Assembly: GCA_964489425.1 (NCBI GenBank)
Contig: CAZAYP010000002.1
Span: forward strand, 1-64,000
Reading direction: 5' to 3'
Origin: CAZAYP01 sp964489425 [NCBI: uncultured Verrucomicrobiota bacterium]
Lineage (GTDB): Bacteria; Verrucomicrobiota; Kiritimatiellia; RZYC01
DNA length: 64,000 nucleotides
Part shown: piece by piece, positions 54,401-60,675 of the stretch
How the letters are laid out: every line of letters begins with the position of its first letter
Position numbering within the stretch: position 1 is the stretch's first letter
Position numbers and translations under genes: made by a program
The notes under the pieces: generated by a model
Database searches by the model: none
Told to the model about the DNA's origin: nothing
What the model saw: the letters and a program-made list of their open reading frames with translations, nothing else

Positions 54401-57400
54401 CAGGATTTCTATGGCGTCCCGGGCGAGATCAGCAACGACGTGTACGACGCGGCGTTCGCCCTGCGCGCCGGCGCGGGCGCCACCGGGTCGCTGTTCATCG
54501 TGGCCGCCACGCCGAGCGCGCCGCTGGACGTTGGGCAGAGCGTGGACCACCTGGTGGTGTTCTTCAACCAGCCGACCCATTTTCAGACGTTCACGCCTGC
54601 GGACGTGGCCATGACCGGCCCGTCCGGCAGCGTCAGCGTGCTGGATATCCGCCAGCGCAGCAGCCTGGCCTACGAGGTCCGGTTCCCGCGCCAGGCCGGG
54701 ATTGGCGGATACAGTTTCACCATCGGGCCCGCGATCCTGGATTTGCAGGGCCATGCCATGGACCAGAACCTCAACGGCGTGTACGGCGAGGTGCCGGGAG
54801 ACCAGTTCACCGCCGGGTTCCGCGTGCGCGACACCAACGCGCCGTACGTGGTCAGCATGTGGCCCACGGATTTCCTGACCCAGGCCGTGGACCATGTGGA
54901 CATCACGTTCAACAAGACCATCGACATCACCACCGTCACCACCGGCCAGGTGGCCATCACCGGGCCGCTTGGCCCGGTGCCGCTGACCGCGATCGTGCCG
55001 CTGGCCGGCGACCAGTACCGGTTCCTGTTCGCGCCGCAGTCCACGGACCTGACCTACCGGGTCCGGATCGGGCCGGACATCCTGGACTTGTACAGCAACC
55101 GCATGGACCAGGCCCGCGACGGCGTGAGCACCACCGCGTATTTCACGGGCGGGTTTAGTATTCTGCCCGGCGTAGCTGAAACGGCGCGCCGCCAGCAGCG
55201 CCAGGGCGGCGACAATCCGTACGTCGTGGTTTCGGGCCGCCTGACGTACCAGGGAGCGTGGGCCAAGTATTTCAAGAACGGCGCGCATGCCTCGGCCCTG
55301 CTGTGGAAGCAAAACGGCTTGCGCGATTATGAGCCCGGCGTGCCGTTCATCGGGGATGCGCGCGACGTGCTGATGGCCACCAATAACCTCTGGACCGGCG
55401 GCGAGTACGTGGATGAGAGCGGGAACTTCCGGTTCGCTTACGATATTTTCAACCGGCCGCTGACCCAACGGGAAGCCGGGACCGGGCTGACAAACCAGTA
55501 TTACATCGTCGCCCTGGCGGAGAACCGGTTTGGCTATGTTCTGAATGGCGCGATCGGGTTTTATGATCCCAACCCTTTTCCGCTCGAGGGGTGGTGGTGG
55601 AAGTCTTCGCACGCCGCGCCGGTTACGCCTGGTGCGTCCCAGGTTTGGGGCCGCGTATATCACAGCATGGCCCCGACCAATGTCGCCTTGGCGGGCAGCG
55701 GGACGATCATGGCCGATGCGTCCATGGTCATCACCGACCGCCTGTTTGCCATCACCGAGTGGCTGCATTTCGGCGCCAACCGGTTCAAGATCCAGGTGGG
55801 TGAATACCCGCGCGATCAGCGCATCGCGGTCATGATCAACCCCTATGGCGATTGGGGCCACATCAATTCAGCGTATTGGGCGTGGCCGCCGTGGGACTAT
55901 ATCGCCCTGGGCAGCAACGAGCGCGAGTTTCCCAACTCCGTGCTGCACGAGTATGGGCACTCGATCCAATGCGCGGTCAACGGATACCAGAAGTGGACCC
56001 AGGGTGGCGGCGACTATGGAATCATCAATGAAAGCGACGATCCTCCCCAAGCCTACTGCGAGGGTTGGGCTTCCTTCTTCGCGGCCAAGGCCGTCGAGCA
56101 CATCGACGTGCTCGGCAATCTGGGCGTGATCTGGCCCATGCCCGGCGTGGTGGGCAACACCAACAATTATATGATTGGGAAAAACCGCGACTACAAGTTG
56201 TTTGAGGTTAACAATTATTGGATGGGGTTTGATGGCTATGGCTTTGCTAACAACAACCAGGCTGACGAAAGCGTCATCAACGTCGAATATTTGAACGCAT
56301 ACACCCCGTCCGGCAGGGGATTCGACGGCGTCAACAACAACGCCAACCAGGGCGATCTCGTACTCGGCGGCGTGTGCAGCGTGTTCCGCGACATCATGGA
56401 CGGCATGGCCGACAGCCCGGACAAGGACAACGACGAGGTGGCCAACGGCGCGGGCTTCTGGCGCGCGTTCAAGGCCGCGGCGAACGACAGCACGCTGATG
56501 AAGTTCTATAACGAATACGTGCATAATGACCGCGTGGATGCCATCTTCATCGATCATGGCAATCCCGTGCGGAACGACAACTGGGAGGGATCGGGCGGGC
56601 AGACGGCGGACGATCCCGTCGACCTGGGGGAGCTGTCCAGCACCAAGACGATCAACCGCCTGGTCATGGCCGAGCCCGGCAAGGGCACGGGCGACTGGTT
56701 CAAGGTCTCCATCCCCGCCAGCACGGACGAGGCGCACAAGAAGGATTTTCCGTTCGCCGCCCGGATCAAGTGGACGGAAAAATACGGCGACCTGGACTTG
56801 TTCTTGCAGTGCCAGGATTTCACGGCCGGAACGACCAACCGCCAGCAGGATGTCCGGTACGGCGGCAACGCCACGATGCTGCGTTGCGACAGCCTCAGCA
56901 CGGCGCACGACTACGAAATCGTGGTCGGCGCCGTGGGCCATGGTGCGCTGATGGCGGATTGGTCCACGACCTATGGCGGCGATTACGTGCCGGACTACTC
57001 GATGGTGCTGAACACCACCATCCCGCCGGCGCCCAAGACCAATGATCACCACGATGCCACCACCAAGACCAACAACGCCTCGGGCGACCCCAACGAGATC
57101 GTGGGCCCCGCCGGCAGCGGGCCGCAGCGCTGGATCAGCGTGGATTACACGCTGCCGTACACGATCCACTTTGAGAACCTGACCAACGCCACGGCGCCGG
57201 CCCAGACCGTGATCGTTACGGCCCAGCTCAGCACCAATCTCGACTGGACCTCGTTCCGCTGGACCGGGTTCCAGATCGGCACCAACCTTTGGTCCATTTC
57301 CAACGCGGTCCAAAATTATACGGCGCGCCTCGACCTGCGCGGCACCTGCGGCCTTTATGTGGACGTGGCCGCTGCGCTCACGCCGTCCAACGGCGCCTTG

Positions 57401-57955
57401 AACTGGACGTTCACGGGCATCGACCCCAACACCGGCCAGCTCACCGAAGACCCGCTGGGCGGGTTCCTGCCGCCCAACACCAACGCGCCGGCCGGGGAGG
57501 GGGCCATCCTGTACTCTGTGCGGCCGCGCACCAACGCGGCCGAGGGGGCCGTGCTGGATGCCCAGGCGCGGATTGTGTTTGATGTCAACGATCCCATCGA
57601 CACCCCGGCCATTTTCAACACGCTGGATTTTGGGCCGCCGGTCAGCCAAGTGACGGCGCTGCCGGATTGCAGCCCGCCGTGGTTCACGGTGCACTGGAGC
57701 GGGCACGACTTCAATGGCTCGGGCATTGCCGGCTATGATATCTATGTGTCCAAGGATGGCGGTGATTTTCTGCCCTGGCTTGTGGGCACCACGGATACGA
57801 GCGCTTCATACGTGGGCCAGGTGGGCTCCACCTACGCGTTCTTCAGCGCCGCCACCGACCAGGTCGGCTACCGCGAGGCGCGGCGCATGGCCACGGATAC
57901 CAGCACCCGCGTAAGCGCTGGCCTGCCGTGGGTACAACTGTTACTGGAGGATTGA
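48464..57955 (+). CDS. Giant secreted protein with glycine-rich repeats and HExxH metallopeptidase-like domain
   Basis: The 3163-aa protein has a signal peptide ('VILIGLFLLSAATSPAA'). Three repeats of about 285 aa span roughly 60-840; each has 'GGSYGGLG', 'VYGDFRNPVEPGAGGAG' (or a close variant), 'GGGGAGGGIRLDAG' and 'AGGGGGRVAVYY'. A beta-helix region with 'LSPCIDAADGS' follows, then CARDB-like ('VDLVVNGVQGPVSAMAGGEV'), pre-peptidase and three SbsA-type Ig-like repeats (about 1900-2230). 'NSVLHEYGHSIQCAVNG' (His2495-Glu-x-x-His2499) and 'CEGWASFF' (Glu about 2533) form a plausible gluzincin zinc site. A DUF7619-like domain ('VDYTLPYTIHFENLTNA') is near the end, which reads 'LPWVQLLLED'. GGAGG precedes ATG 48464. 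Confidence 0.83.
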   Translation: MRAVILIGLFLLSAATSPAAYYLFATNAAITNGDLTYEGYDLEVDNCTLTVDGSHSFQSLVLTNAAVLTHPYTSTLEVHSLDLTIAGSLVVATNASIDVRNRGFVDYYTSGNSTNRGATGGGGGSYGGLGYYESDWSPGWVYGDFRNPVEPGAGGAGDRDSGGLGGGLIRIAAGTLQIDGWVCANGEEGHDWAWRTGGGGAGGGIRLDAGLLRGTGLITANGGDKSLGTCAGGGGRVAVYYAALDGFDITHRITACGGTGGGKNGAPGTVYLKDTATGADQLRVSSHGQVSGSWTPLGATGDTVLVVNDLEMAGTNVVVAPEHNLPFQVQNLAVMDGAILTHQGTDPAIVYGLEITVTNLFLVDPSSSVKVNERGFRDHYTTGNTTNGGARMSAGGSYGGLGYWESTWWPGWVYGDFRNPVEPGAGGAGDRDAGGNGGGLVRIAAGTAQIDGTINARGGDGLDTAYRTGGGGAGGGIRLDAGTLAGSGWITANGGDKGNGTAGGGGGRVAVYYTVLDGFDITNRIAALGGTGGGKNAAPGTVYVKNVGGGGTLRISSQGQATGVYTPLGCSTDTVLGVEDLVVSGTNVLVLPEHEMPVEAHSIAVSAGGRLLHQGVNPSQEYTLQMTVAHNVTIDASSSIDVSSQGYRDFYTHGNTTYGGATSESGGSYGGLGKSIFYPGWDIPCTTGYANQVYGDYHNPREIGSGGAGERGSAGNGGGLIRLTCRQLQLDGAIRARGEDGYSNYAYRSGGGGSGGGILVNAGLVAGAGLVNADGGNGAAACGWSIASGSGGGGRIAVYTWQTNLLEITNVTARGGTGGGGPGQTGSVFFTSAPAAFWDAGLGELAHDTESLQWSGLGMDPELYHADVAAYLAGAYYAVAPGQAVIGRAGWWTTNSPDGRYDVKIVFARNDNGAVAGELTLPIAVNNTLQWHTGSVAQTETWASGVVHAIEGQLRITNGVTVTVEPGAIIKCAGGGSLLVAAGGVLNAAATETAPIIFTSLRDDSVGGDSNLDGDDTLPLPGIWGGIASQGGTLNLSAYVQMRYTLTTHSGTVSVDEAWQGTVLHVITNNLTVGPNATLTINPGAIVKFDTNKWLKVDSLGTLNALGTLAQPIILTSLKDDTVGGDSNNDGTRTQPAAGDWSQVVAGAGRLNLQHVEIAYAGGTPSHVYQWGAGAVRTTNGAVVVMKNCVIRESLFEGLHADHGGSIHLTNTVIAGCDRAVNADGALVDLVNCTLYFNRIGLWPHGGTISMVNSIISHSISNGVDGASVIRYSNVWSPWGHNGTFTPGADGNISTNPAFKDAAGGNFRLDYLSPCIDAADGSVAAAADYAGVPRCNDPRTVVKKGVAGPGGMYPDMGAYEFAEGATSAVDLVVNGVQGPVSAMAGGEVTLSWTVANVGAETAQGPWHDTIGMALVANGSTSVLASLDVVAGTGGALGPGHIVSNSATFRVPGAVPGQYRWWAFVNARDEVFEGQNRGNNGQVSEGLVTLDVPELDFSGGVTNGAFAGAGEPLWFKITATNAQNILLALDLADAAARSEIYVARGYMPDRQVFDWQQAQWNSADTSVIIPGAADAVYYVMIYPQYLPGSGAFTLTVGTADFSLASVAPATVGNYGPVTLEINGALLDAATTFQLVGPAGQVHEAVDVWPGDASRVYARFNLTDAAQGSYDVRAGQTNGLVAVLSDGLQVVKGLGPQLQADFILPAATRLGRPFTLDVTYANVGDADLYAPVLVLTGPAGMGMGLAAGSADAVGQLQFMGYAAQGPMHILRPGQRGQVTIYCAGSVQAAMPFALDSLSVKPGEPTPPLIDWAALRANVQPPNVDAALWGATWETFCREIGATWPEVAVHLGEQMQQGPVLNHEPNILVDNLMSDAFEGMVSQDGGLLDQNAPWICAHAPRPGAGGGVFGLDVLFAKDPDPAFMTNSLPVLRNPAGGAVASLVVTQVCDRLYRFQFPEQTQAGRYQLRLGPDIKDWAGTKLDQDFYGVPGEISNDVYDAAFALRAGAGATGSLFIVAATPSAPLDVGQSVDHLVVFFNQPTHFQTFTPADVAMTGPSGSVSVLDIRQRSSLAYEVRFPRQAGIGGYSFTIGPAILDLQGHAMDQNLNGVYGEVPGDQFTAGFRVRDTNAPYVVSMWPTDFLTQAVDHVDITFNKTIDITTVTTGQVAITGPLGPVPLTAIVPLAGDQYRFLFAPQSTDLTYRVRIGPDILDLYSNRMDQARDGVSTTAYFTGGFSILPGVAETARRQQRQGGDNPYVVVSGRLTYQGAWAKYFKNGAHASALLWKQNGLRDYEPGVPFIGDARDVLMATNNLWTGGEYVDESGNFRFAYDIFNRPLTQREAGTGLTNQYYIVALAENRFGYVLNGAIGFYDPNPFPLEGWWWKSSHAAPVTPGASQVWGRVYHSMAPTNVALAGSGTIMADASMVITDRLFAITEWLHFGANRFKIQVGEYPRDQRIAVMINPYGDWGHINSAYWAWPPWDYIALGSNEREFPNSVLHEYGHSIQCAVNGYQKWTQGGGDYGIINESDDPPQAYCEGWASFFAAKAVEHIDVLGNLGVIWPMPGVVGNTNNYMIGKNRDYKLFEVNNYWMGFDGYGFANNNQADESVINVEYLNAYTPSGRGFDGVNNNANQGDLVLGGVCSVFRDIMDGMADSPDKDNDEVANGAGFWRAFKAAANDSTLMKFYNEYVHNDRVDAIFIDHGNPVRNDNWEGSGGQTADDPVDLGELSSTKTINRLVMAEPGKGTGDWFKVSIPASTDEAHKKDFPFAARIKWTEKYGDLDLFLQCQDFTAGTTNRQQDVRYGGNATMLRCDSLSTAHDYEIVVGAVGHGALMADWSTTYGGDYVPDYSMVLNTTIPPAPKTNDHHDATTKTNNASGDPNEIVGPAGSGPQRWISVDYTLPYTIHFENLTNATAPAQTVIVTAQLSTNLDWTSFRWTGFQIGTNLWSISNAVQNYTARLDLRGTCGLYVDVAAALTPSNGALNWTFTGIDPNTGQLTEDPLGGFLPPNTNAPAGEGAILYSVRPRTNAAEGAVLDAQARIVFDVNDPIDTPAIFNTLDFGPPVSQVTALPDCSPPWFTVHWSGHDFNGSGIAGYDIYVSKDGGDFLPWLVGTTDTSASYVGQVGSTYAFFSAATDQVGYREARRMATDTSTRVSAGLPWVQLLLED
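48700..50935 (+). repeat. Three long in-gene repeats
   Basis: Units of roughly 800-850 bases (about 48700-49330, 49500-50120 and 50330-50935 for the best conserved parts) encode the three glycine-rich repeat domains. Short exact stretches such as 'ggcgggcggcgg'-like and 'aacggcggcgacaag' recur. The similarity is strong between units one and two and weaker for unit three, which carries an insertion ('KSIFYPGWDIPCTTGYANQ'). Confidence 0.75.
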
Positions 57956-57972
57956 GCGGCCGGGCGCATGGT

Positions 57973-58338
57973 ATGAACAACGACCCCGCCAGCCCCGCCA
58001 CGCCCACCGCCCGGCGCGTGGAAAAATACGCGCCGCTGGTGCTCTCTGCGCTGGTCTACCCCGGCGCCGGGCAACTCGCGCAACGCCGCTGGATCAGCGC
58101 CGGGGTGTTCATGGTTCTGGCCACCGGCTGCGCCGGGCTGTTGTTTTACTACCTGCTGGCGGGACTCGTGGACATCACCCGCGCCCTGCTGGCGTCGGCC
58201 ACCGAGCCGCCGGGCGTGGCCTGGGGTGCCATCGGCGCCTGGTTCCTGGCTTTTATTCTAACCTATGCCGCCAATATCGCGGATGTGCTCATCGCCGGGC
58301 GCCGCCGTGCGGCAGCGGCCAAAGTCCTTCGGCCATGA
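57973..58338 (+). CDS. Small membrane protein of unknown function (two helices)
   Basis: This 121-aa protein has a cytoplasmic N-terminus with 'KYAPLVLSALVYPGAGQLAQ' followed by 'RRWISAGVFM', a pattern seen in small DUF5683-like membrane proteins. Two hydrophobic segments follow ('VFMVLATGCAGLLFYYLLAG' and 'AIGAWFLAFILTYAANIADV'). It starts 17 bases after the giant gene and may be co-transcribed. No catalytic motif is seen. The start at 57973 lacks a strong ribosome binding site. Confidence 0.7.
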   Translation: MNNDPASPATPTARRVEKYAPLVLSALVYPGAGQLAQRRWISAGVFMVLATGCAGLLFYYLLAGLVDITRALLASATEPPGVAWGAIGAWFLAFILTYAANIADVLIAGRRRAAAAKVLRP

Positions 58339-58414
58339 AAAAGAGGGGAACCCAGAGTTGCCGCGGCGGTGGTGTCATTTGCGGTAGATGCCCCGGGCCG
58401 GAGATCGTTCAACG

Positions 58415-58750
58415 TCAACGGATCAGCCGGGCGACATCTTCTATCAGACGTTCCAAGTCTTCCGTGATAACGCCCCATACGATGCGATCGTCGATGGCGT
58501 CGTAACCATGGATAAGAATGTTGCGAAACGAAATGATGTCGCGATGATCGCGGATCTGTTGGAGGACCTCTGGTTCATCACGGCGGATGCGATTAAGGGC
58601 CTCGCCCATAACCTCGAATTTGCGCTCCACTGCGCTGCGGAGCAGTTCGTCCGCGGCGTATTCTTTAAAAGTGCGGCCGGCTACAAATCCCCGGATGGAT
58701 TGAGCAGCCTGGAAGATGTCGTGCAGGTGCGCGCGCAGTTCAACCTTCAT
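58415..58750 (-). CDS. hepT: HEPN toxin HepT (DUF86 family)
   Basis: The 111-aa all-helical protein carries the HEPN RNase motif 'FRNILIHGYDAID' (Arg-X4-His-X-Tyr), preceded by 'VERKFEVMGEALNRIRR'. HepT is an RNase toxin neutralised when its MNT partner adds AMP to the conserved Tyr. It overlaps the upstream MNT gene by 11 bases, the standard arrangement. Confidence 0.92.
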   Translation of the reverse strand: MKVELRAHLHDIFQAAQSIRGFVAGRTFKEYAADELLRSAVERKFEVMGEALNRIRRDEPEVLQQIRDHRDIISFRNILIHGYDAIDDRIVWGVITEDLERLIEDVARLIR

Positions 58751-59036
58751 ACAGAACGACCTTCTCGTTCATGACACACTGGCGGAAATACGGATTGCGC
58801 AGGCTATTGACCGTCAGCAAATCCACTTTACAGCCCAAACCATCCTGAAGCCGGTGGAGTAATCCAAAGAATCTGTGGGCCGGGCGATCGTCAGGGTCAC
58901 GGAACTCCACCAGTAAATCAACGTCGCTGCGTGCCGTGGCCGTGTTCCGGACCATGGAGCCAAAGGCATCCAGTCGCCGTACATTGAAATCCCGGCAGGC
59001 CGGGATGGCTGCGGACCGGATGTCTTCAAGATTCAT
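58740..59036 (-). CDS. mntA: MNT-type nucleotidyltransferase antitoxin
   Basis: This 98-aa minimal nucleotidyltransferase has 'RLDAFGSMVRNTATARSDVD' (the GSX10DXD motif) followed by 'LLVEF', and a C-terminal 'CKVDLLTVNSLRNPYFRQC' supplying the third acidic residue. It AMPylates and inactivates HepT. ATG 59036 ('MNLEDIRS') is the standard start for this family; the frame extends upstream to 59243 with non-family sequence. It is translated just before and overlapping hepT. Confidence 0.92.
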   Translation of the reverse strand: MNLEDIRSAAIPACRDFNVRRLDAFGSMVRNTATARSDVDLLVEFRDPDDRPAHRFFGLLHRLQDGLGCKVDLLTVNSLRNPYFRQCVMNEKVVLYEG

Positions 59037-59281
59037 GTGCGCATCATGCTCCGGTTTGCCGGGACGATCAAGTTCGGATGCCATGATCCTATGGGCCCGG
59101 CCACAGGCGCCGCGCGCCGTGGCGGAAAACAGGCCGAACCAGGCCAGGCCCGCAAAGTCCCCCGCGGCCCGGGTAAGGTCATCAGCGCCGATGGGGACGT
59201 CGGCGTAGTTTGACAAAACAGGACATGACTTGACAGAGTTCATGCAATCTGCTTAACTCAGCTCATCATAAGCCGTCGTCT

Positions 59282-59980
59282 ATGCAGATTACTGTCAAGG
59301 ATGCCGCGGCCCTGATGGGCGTGGCGGAGAAGACCATCTACCGGTGGATCCAGGCCGGCGGCCTGCCCGCCTACCGCGTGGCCGGCCGTTACCGTTTGCG
59401 CCGGGGCTTGCTCATGGAGTGGGCCCAGTCGCACAAGCTGAATTTCACGCCGGCCGCCGCGCCTGAGGACGTGGCCGGCGACCGCTTGCCCACGCTGGCC
59501 GAGGCCTTGGCCGCCGGCGGCGTGTTTTACCGGGTCAGCGGCCGCGACCCCGGCAGCGCGGTGCGCGCGGCGCTCGAGTTCCCTCGTTTGCCCGAGACCG
59601 TGGACCGCGAGTTGCTATACCAAGCCGTCATGGCCCGCGAGAACCTGCAGTCCACCAGCGTGGGCGGCGGCGTGGCCATCCCCCACGCGCGCAATCCCCT
59701 GGTCCTGGAGCTCGACAAGCCGCTGGTCAGTCTCTGCTTCCTGGAACGCGCCGTGGACTTCCGCGCCCTGGACGGCCGGCCGGTGACGGCCTTGTTCCTC
59801 CTGCTGGCGCCCACAGTGCGCCTGCACCTGCACCTGCTCTCGCGGCTGACGTTTGTCCTGCAGCAACCGGAAGTCCGCCGCGCGCTGCAGCCACCGGCGG
59901 ACCGCGACACGATCCTGGCGCGGGTGCGGACGGCCGAGGCCCGGTGTGCGGCGCGCCGCCGCAGGAGGCCGCCACCGTGA
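59282..59980 (+). CDS. HTH-EIIA(Ntr) fusion protein, first of two
   Basis: The 232-aa protein joins an excisionase/MerR-type helix-turn-helix (about 1-50; 'VKDAAALMGVAEKTIYRWIQ' and 'AGGLPAYRVAGRYRLRR') to a PTS EIIA-2/Ntr domain (about 75-220). The phosphorylatable His lies in 'GGGVAIPHARNPLV', and 'VSLCFLERAVDFRALDGRPV' follows. DNA binding controlled by EIIA phosphorylation is the natural inference. Its stop overlaps the start of a paralogue, and that gene overlaps hyfB, so all are translationally coupled. No PTS EI or HPr gene is in the window. Confidence 0.88.
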   Translation: MQITVKDAAALMGVAEKTIYRWIQAGGLPAYRVAGRYRLRRGLLMEWAQSHKLNFTPAAAPEDVAGDRLPTLAEALAAGGVFYRVSGRDPGSAVRAALEFPRLPETVDRELLYQAVMARENLQSTSVGGGVAIPHARNPLVLELDKPLVSLCFLERAVDFRALDGRPVTALFLLLAPTVRLHLHLLSRLTFVLQQPEVRRALQPPADRDTILARVRTAEARCAARRRRRPPP

Positions 59981-60675
59981 TGCTCAACGTCAGGGAGGTG
60001 GCGCGCCTGCTGGCCGTCTCGGAGAAAACGCTCTACCGCTGGATCGCGCGCGGCGAGATCCCGGCCTACAAGGTCGGCGAGGTGTACCGCTTCAACCGCG
60101 TGGACCTCATGGAATGGGCCACCCAGCGCAAGATTAAAGTGGATCCCAGCCTGTTTGTGGAACCCACGGCCCCGGCCGAAAATCTGCCGGCGCTGCATGC
60201 GGCCTTACAGGCCGGCGGGATCCACTATCAAGTGCCCGGGCCGGACAAGGCGGCGGTGCTGCAGGCGATCGTCCGGCAGTTGCCCCTGCCGGACTCGGTT
60301 GATCGCAAGTTTCTGCTGGACGCCTTGCTGGCCCGCGAAAACCTTGGGACCACGGCCATCGGCGATGGCCTGGCCATCCCGCATGTGCGCAACCCGCTCG
60401 TGGTGCACGTGGACAAGCCCATGCTGGCCCTGTGTTTCCTGGAGCATCCGGTGGACTTCGCCGCCTTGGACGGCCGGCCGGTGCACACGATCTTCCTGTT
60501 GCTTACGCCTGCGATCCGTGCGCACCTGCACCTGCTTTCCCGCTTGAGCTACGCTTTGCATGCCCAGGAGGTGCGGCCGTTGCTGGATCGGCGGGCGCCG
60601 GCCGCGGAAATCCTGGAAGCCGTATCAGCCTTTGACAGGGGCCTGGCCAGCCCGGCCGGCGGGGGCGCGGCATGA
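59980..60675 (+). CDS. HTH-EIIA(Ntr) fusion protein, second of two
   Basis: This 231-aa protein has the same plan as its neighbour: HTH ('VREVARLLAVSEKTLYRWIA', 'RGEIPAYKVGEVYRF') and EIIA with His in 'GDGLAIPHVRNPLV' and 'LALCFLEHPVDFAALDGRPV'. The two proteins are clearly related along their whole length, so this is a tandem duplication. It starts at ATG 59980, one base into the previous stop (TGATG), and its TGA overlaps the hyfB start (ATGA). Retention of both His residues suggests both EIIA domains are functional. Confidence 0.88.
   Translation: MLNVREVARLLAVSEKTLYRWIARGEIPAYKVGEVYRFNRVDLMEWATQRKIKVDPSLFVEPTAPAENLPALHAALQAGGIHYQVPGPDKAAVLQAIVRQLPLPDSVDRKFLLDALLARENLGTTAIGDGLAIPHVRNPLVVHVDKPMLALCFLEHPVDFAALDGRPVHTIFLLLTPAIRAHLHLLSRLSYALHAQEVRPLLDRRAPAAEILEAVSAFDRGLASPAGGGAA

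Noticed and set aside
50957-55861. 1634-codon open frame antisense to the giant protein
   Set aside because: It has Ala/Arg/Gly/His-rich composition typical of antisense reading at high GC, and the sense strand has clear domains throughout.
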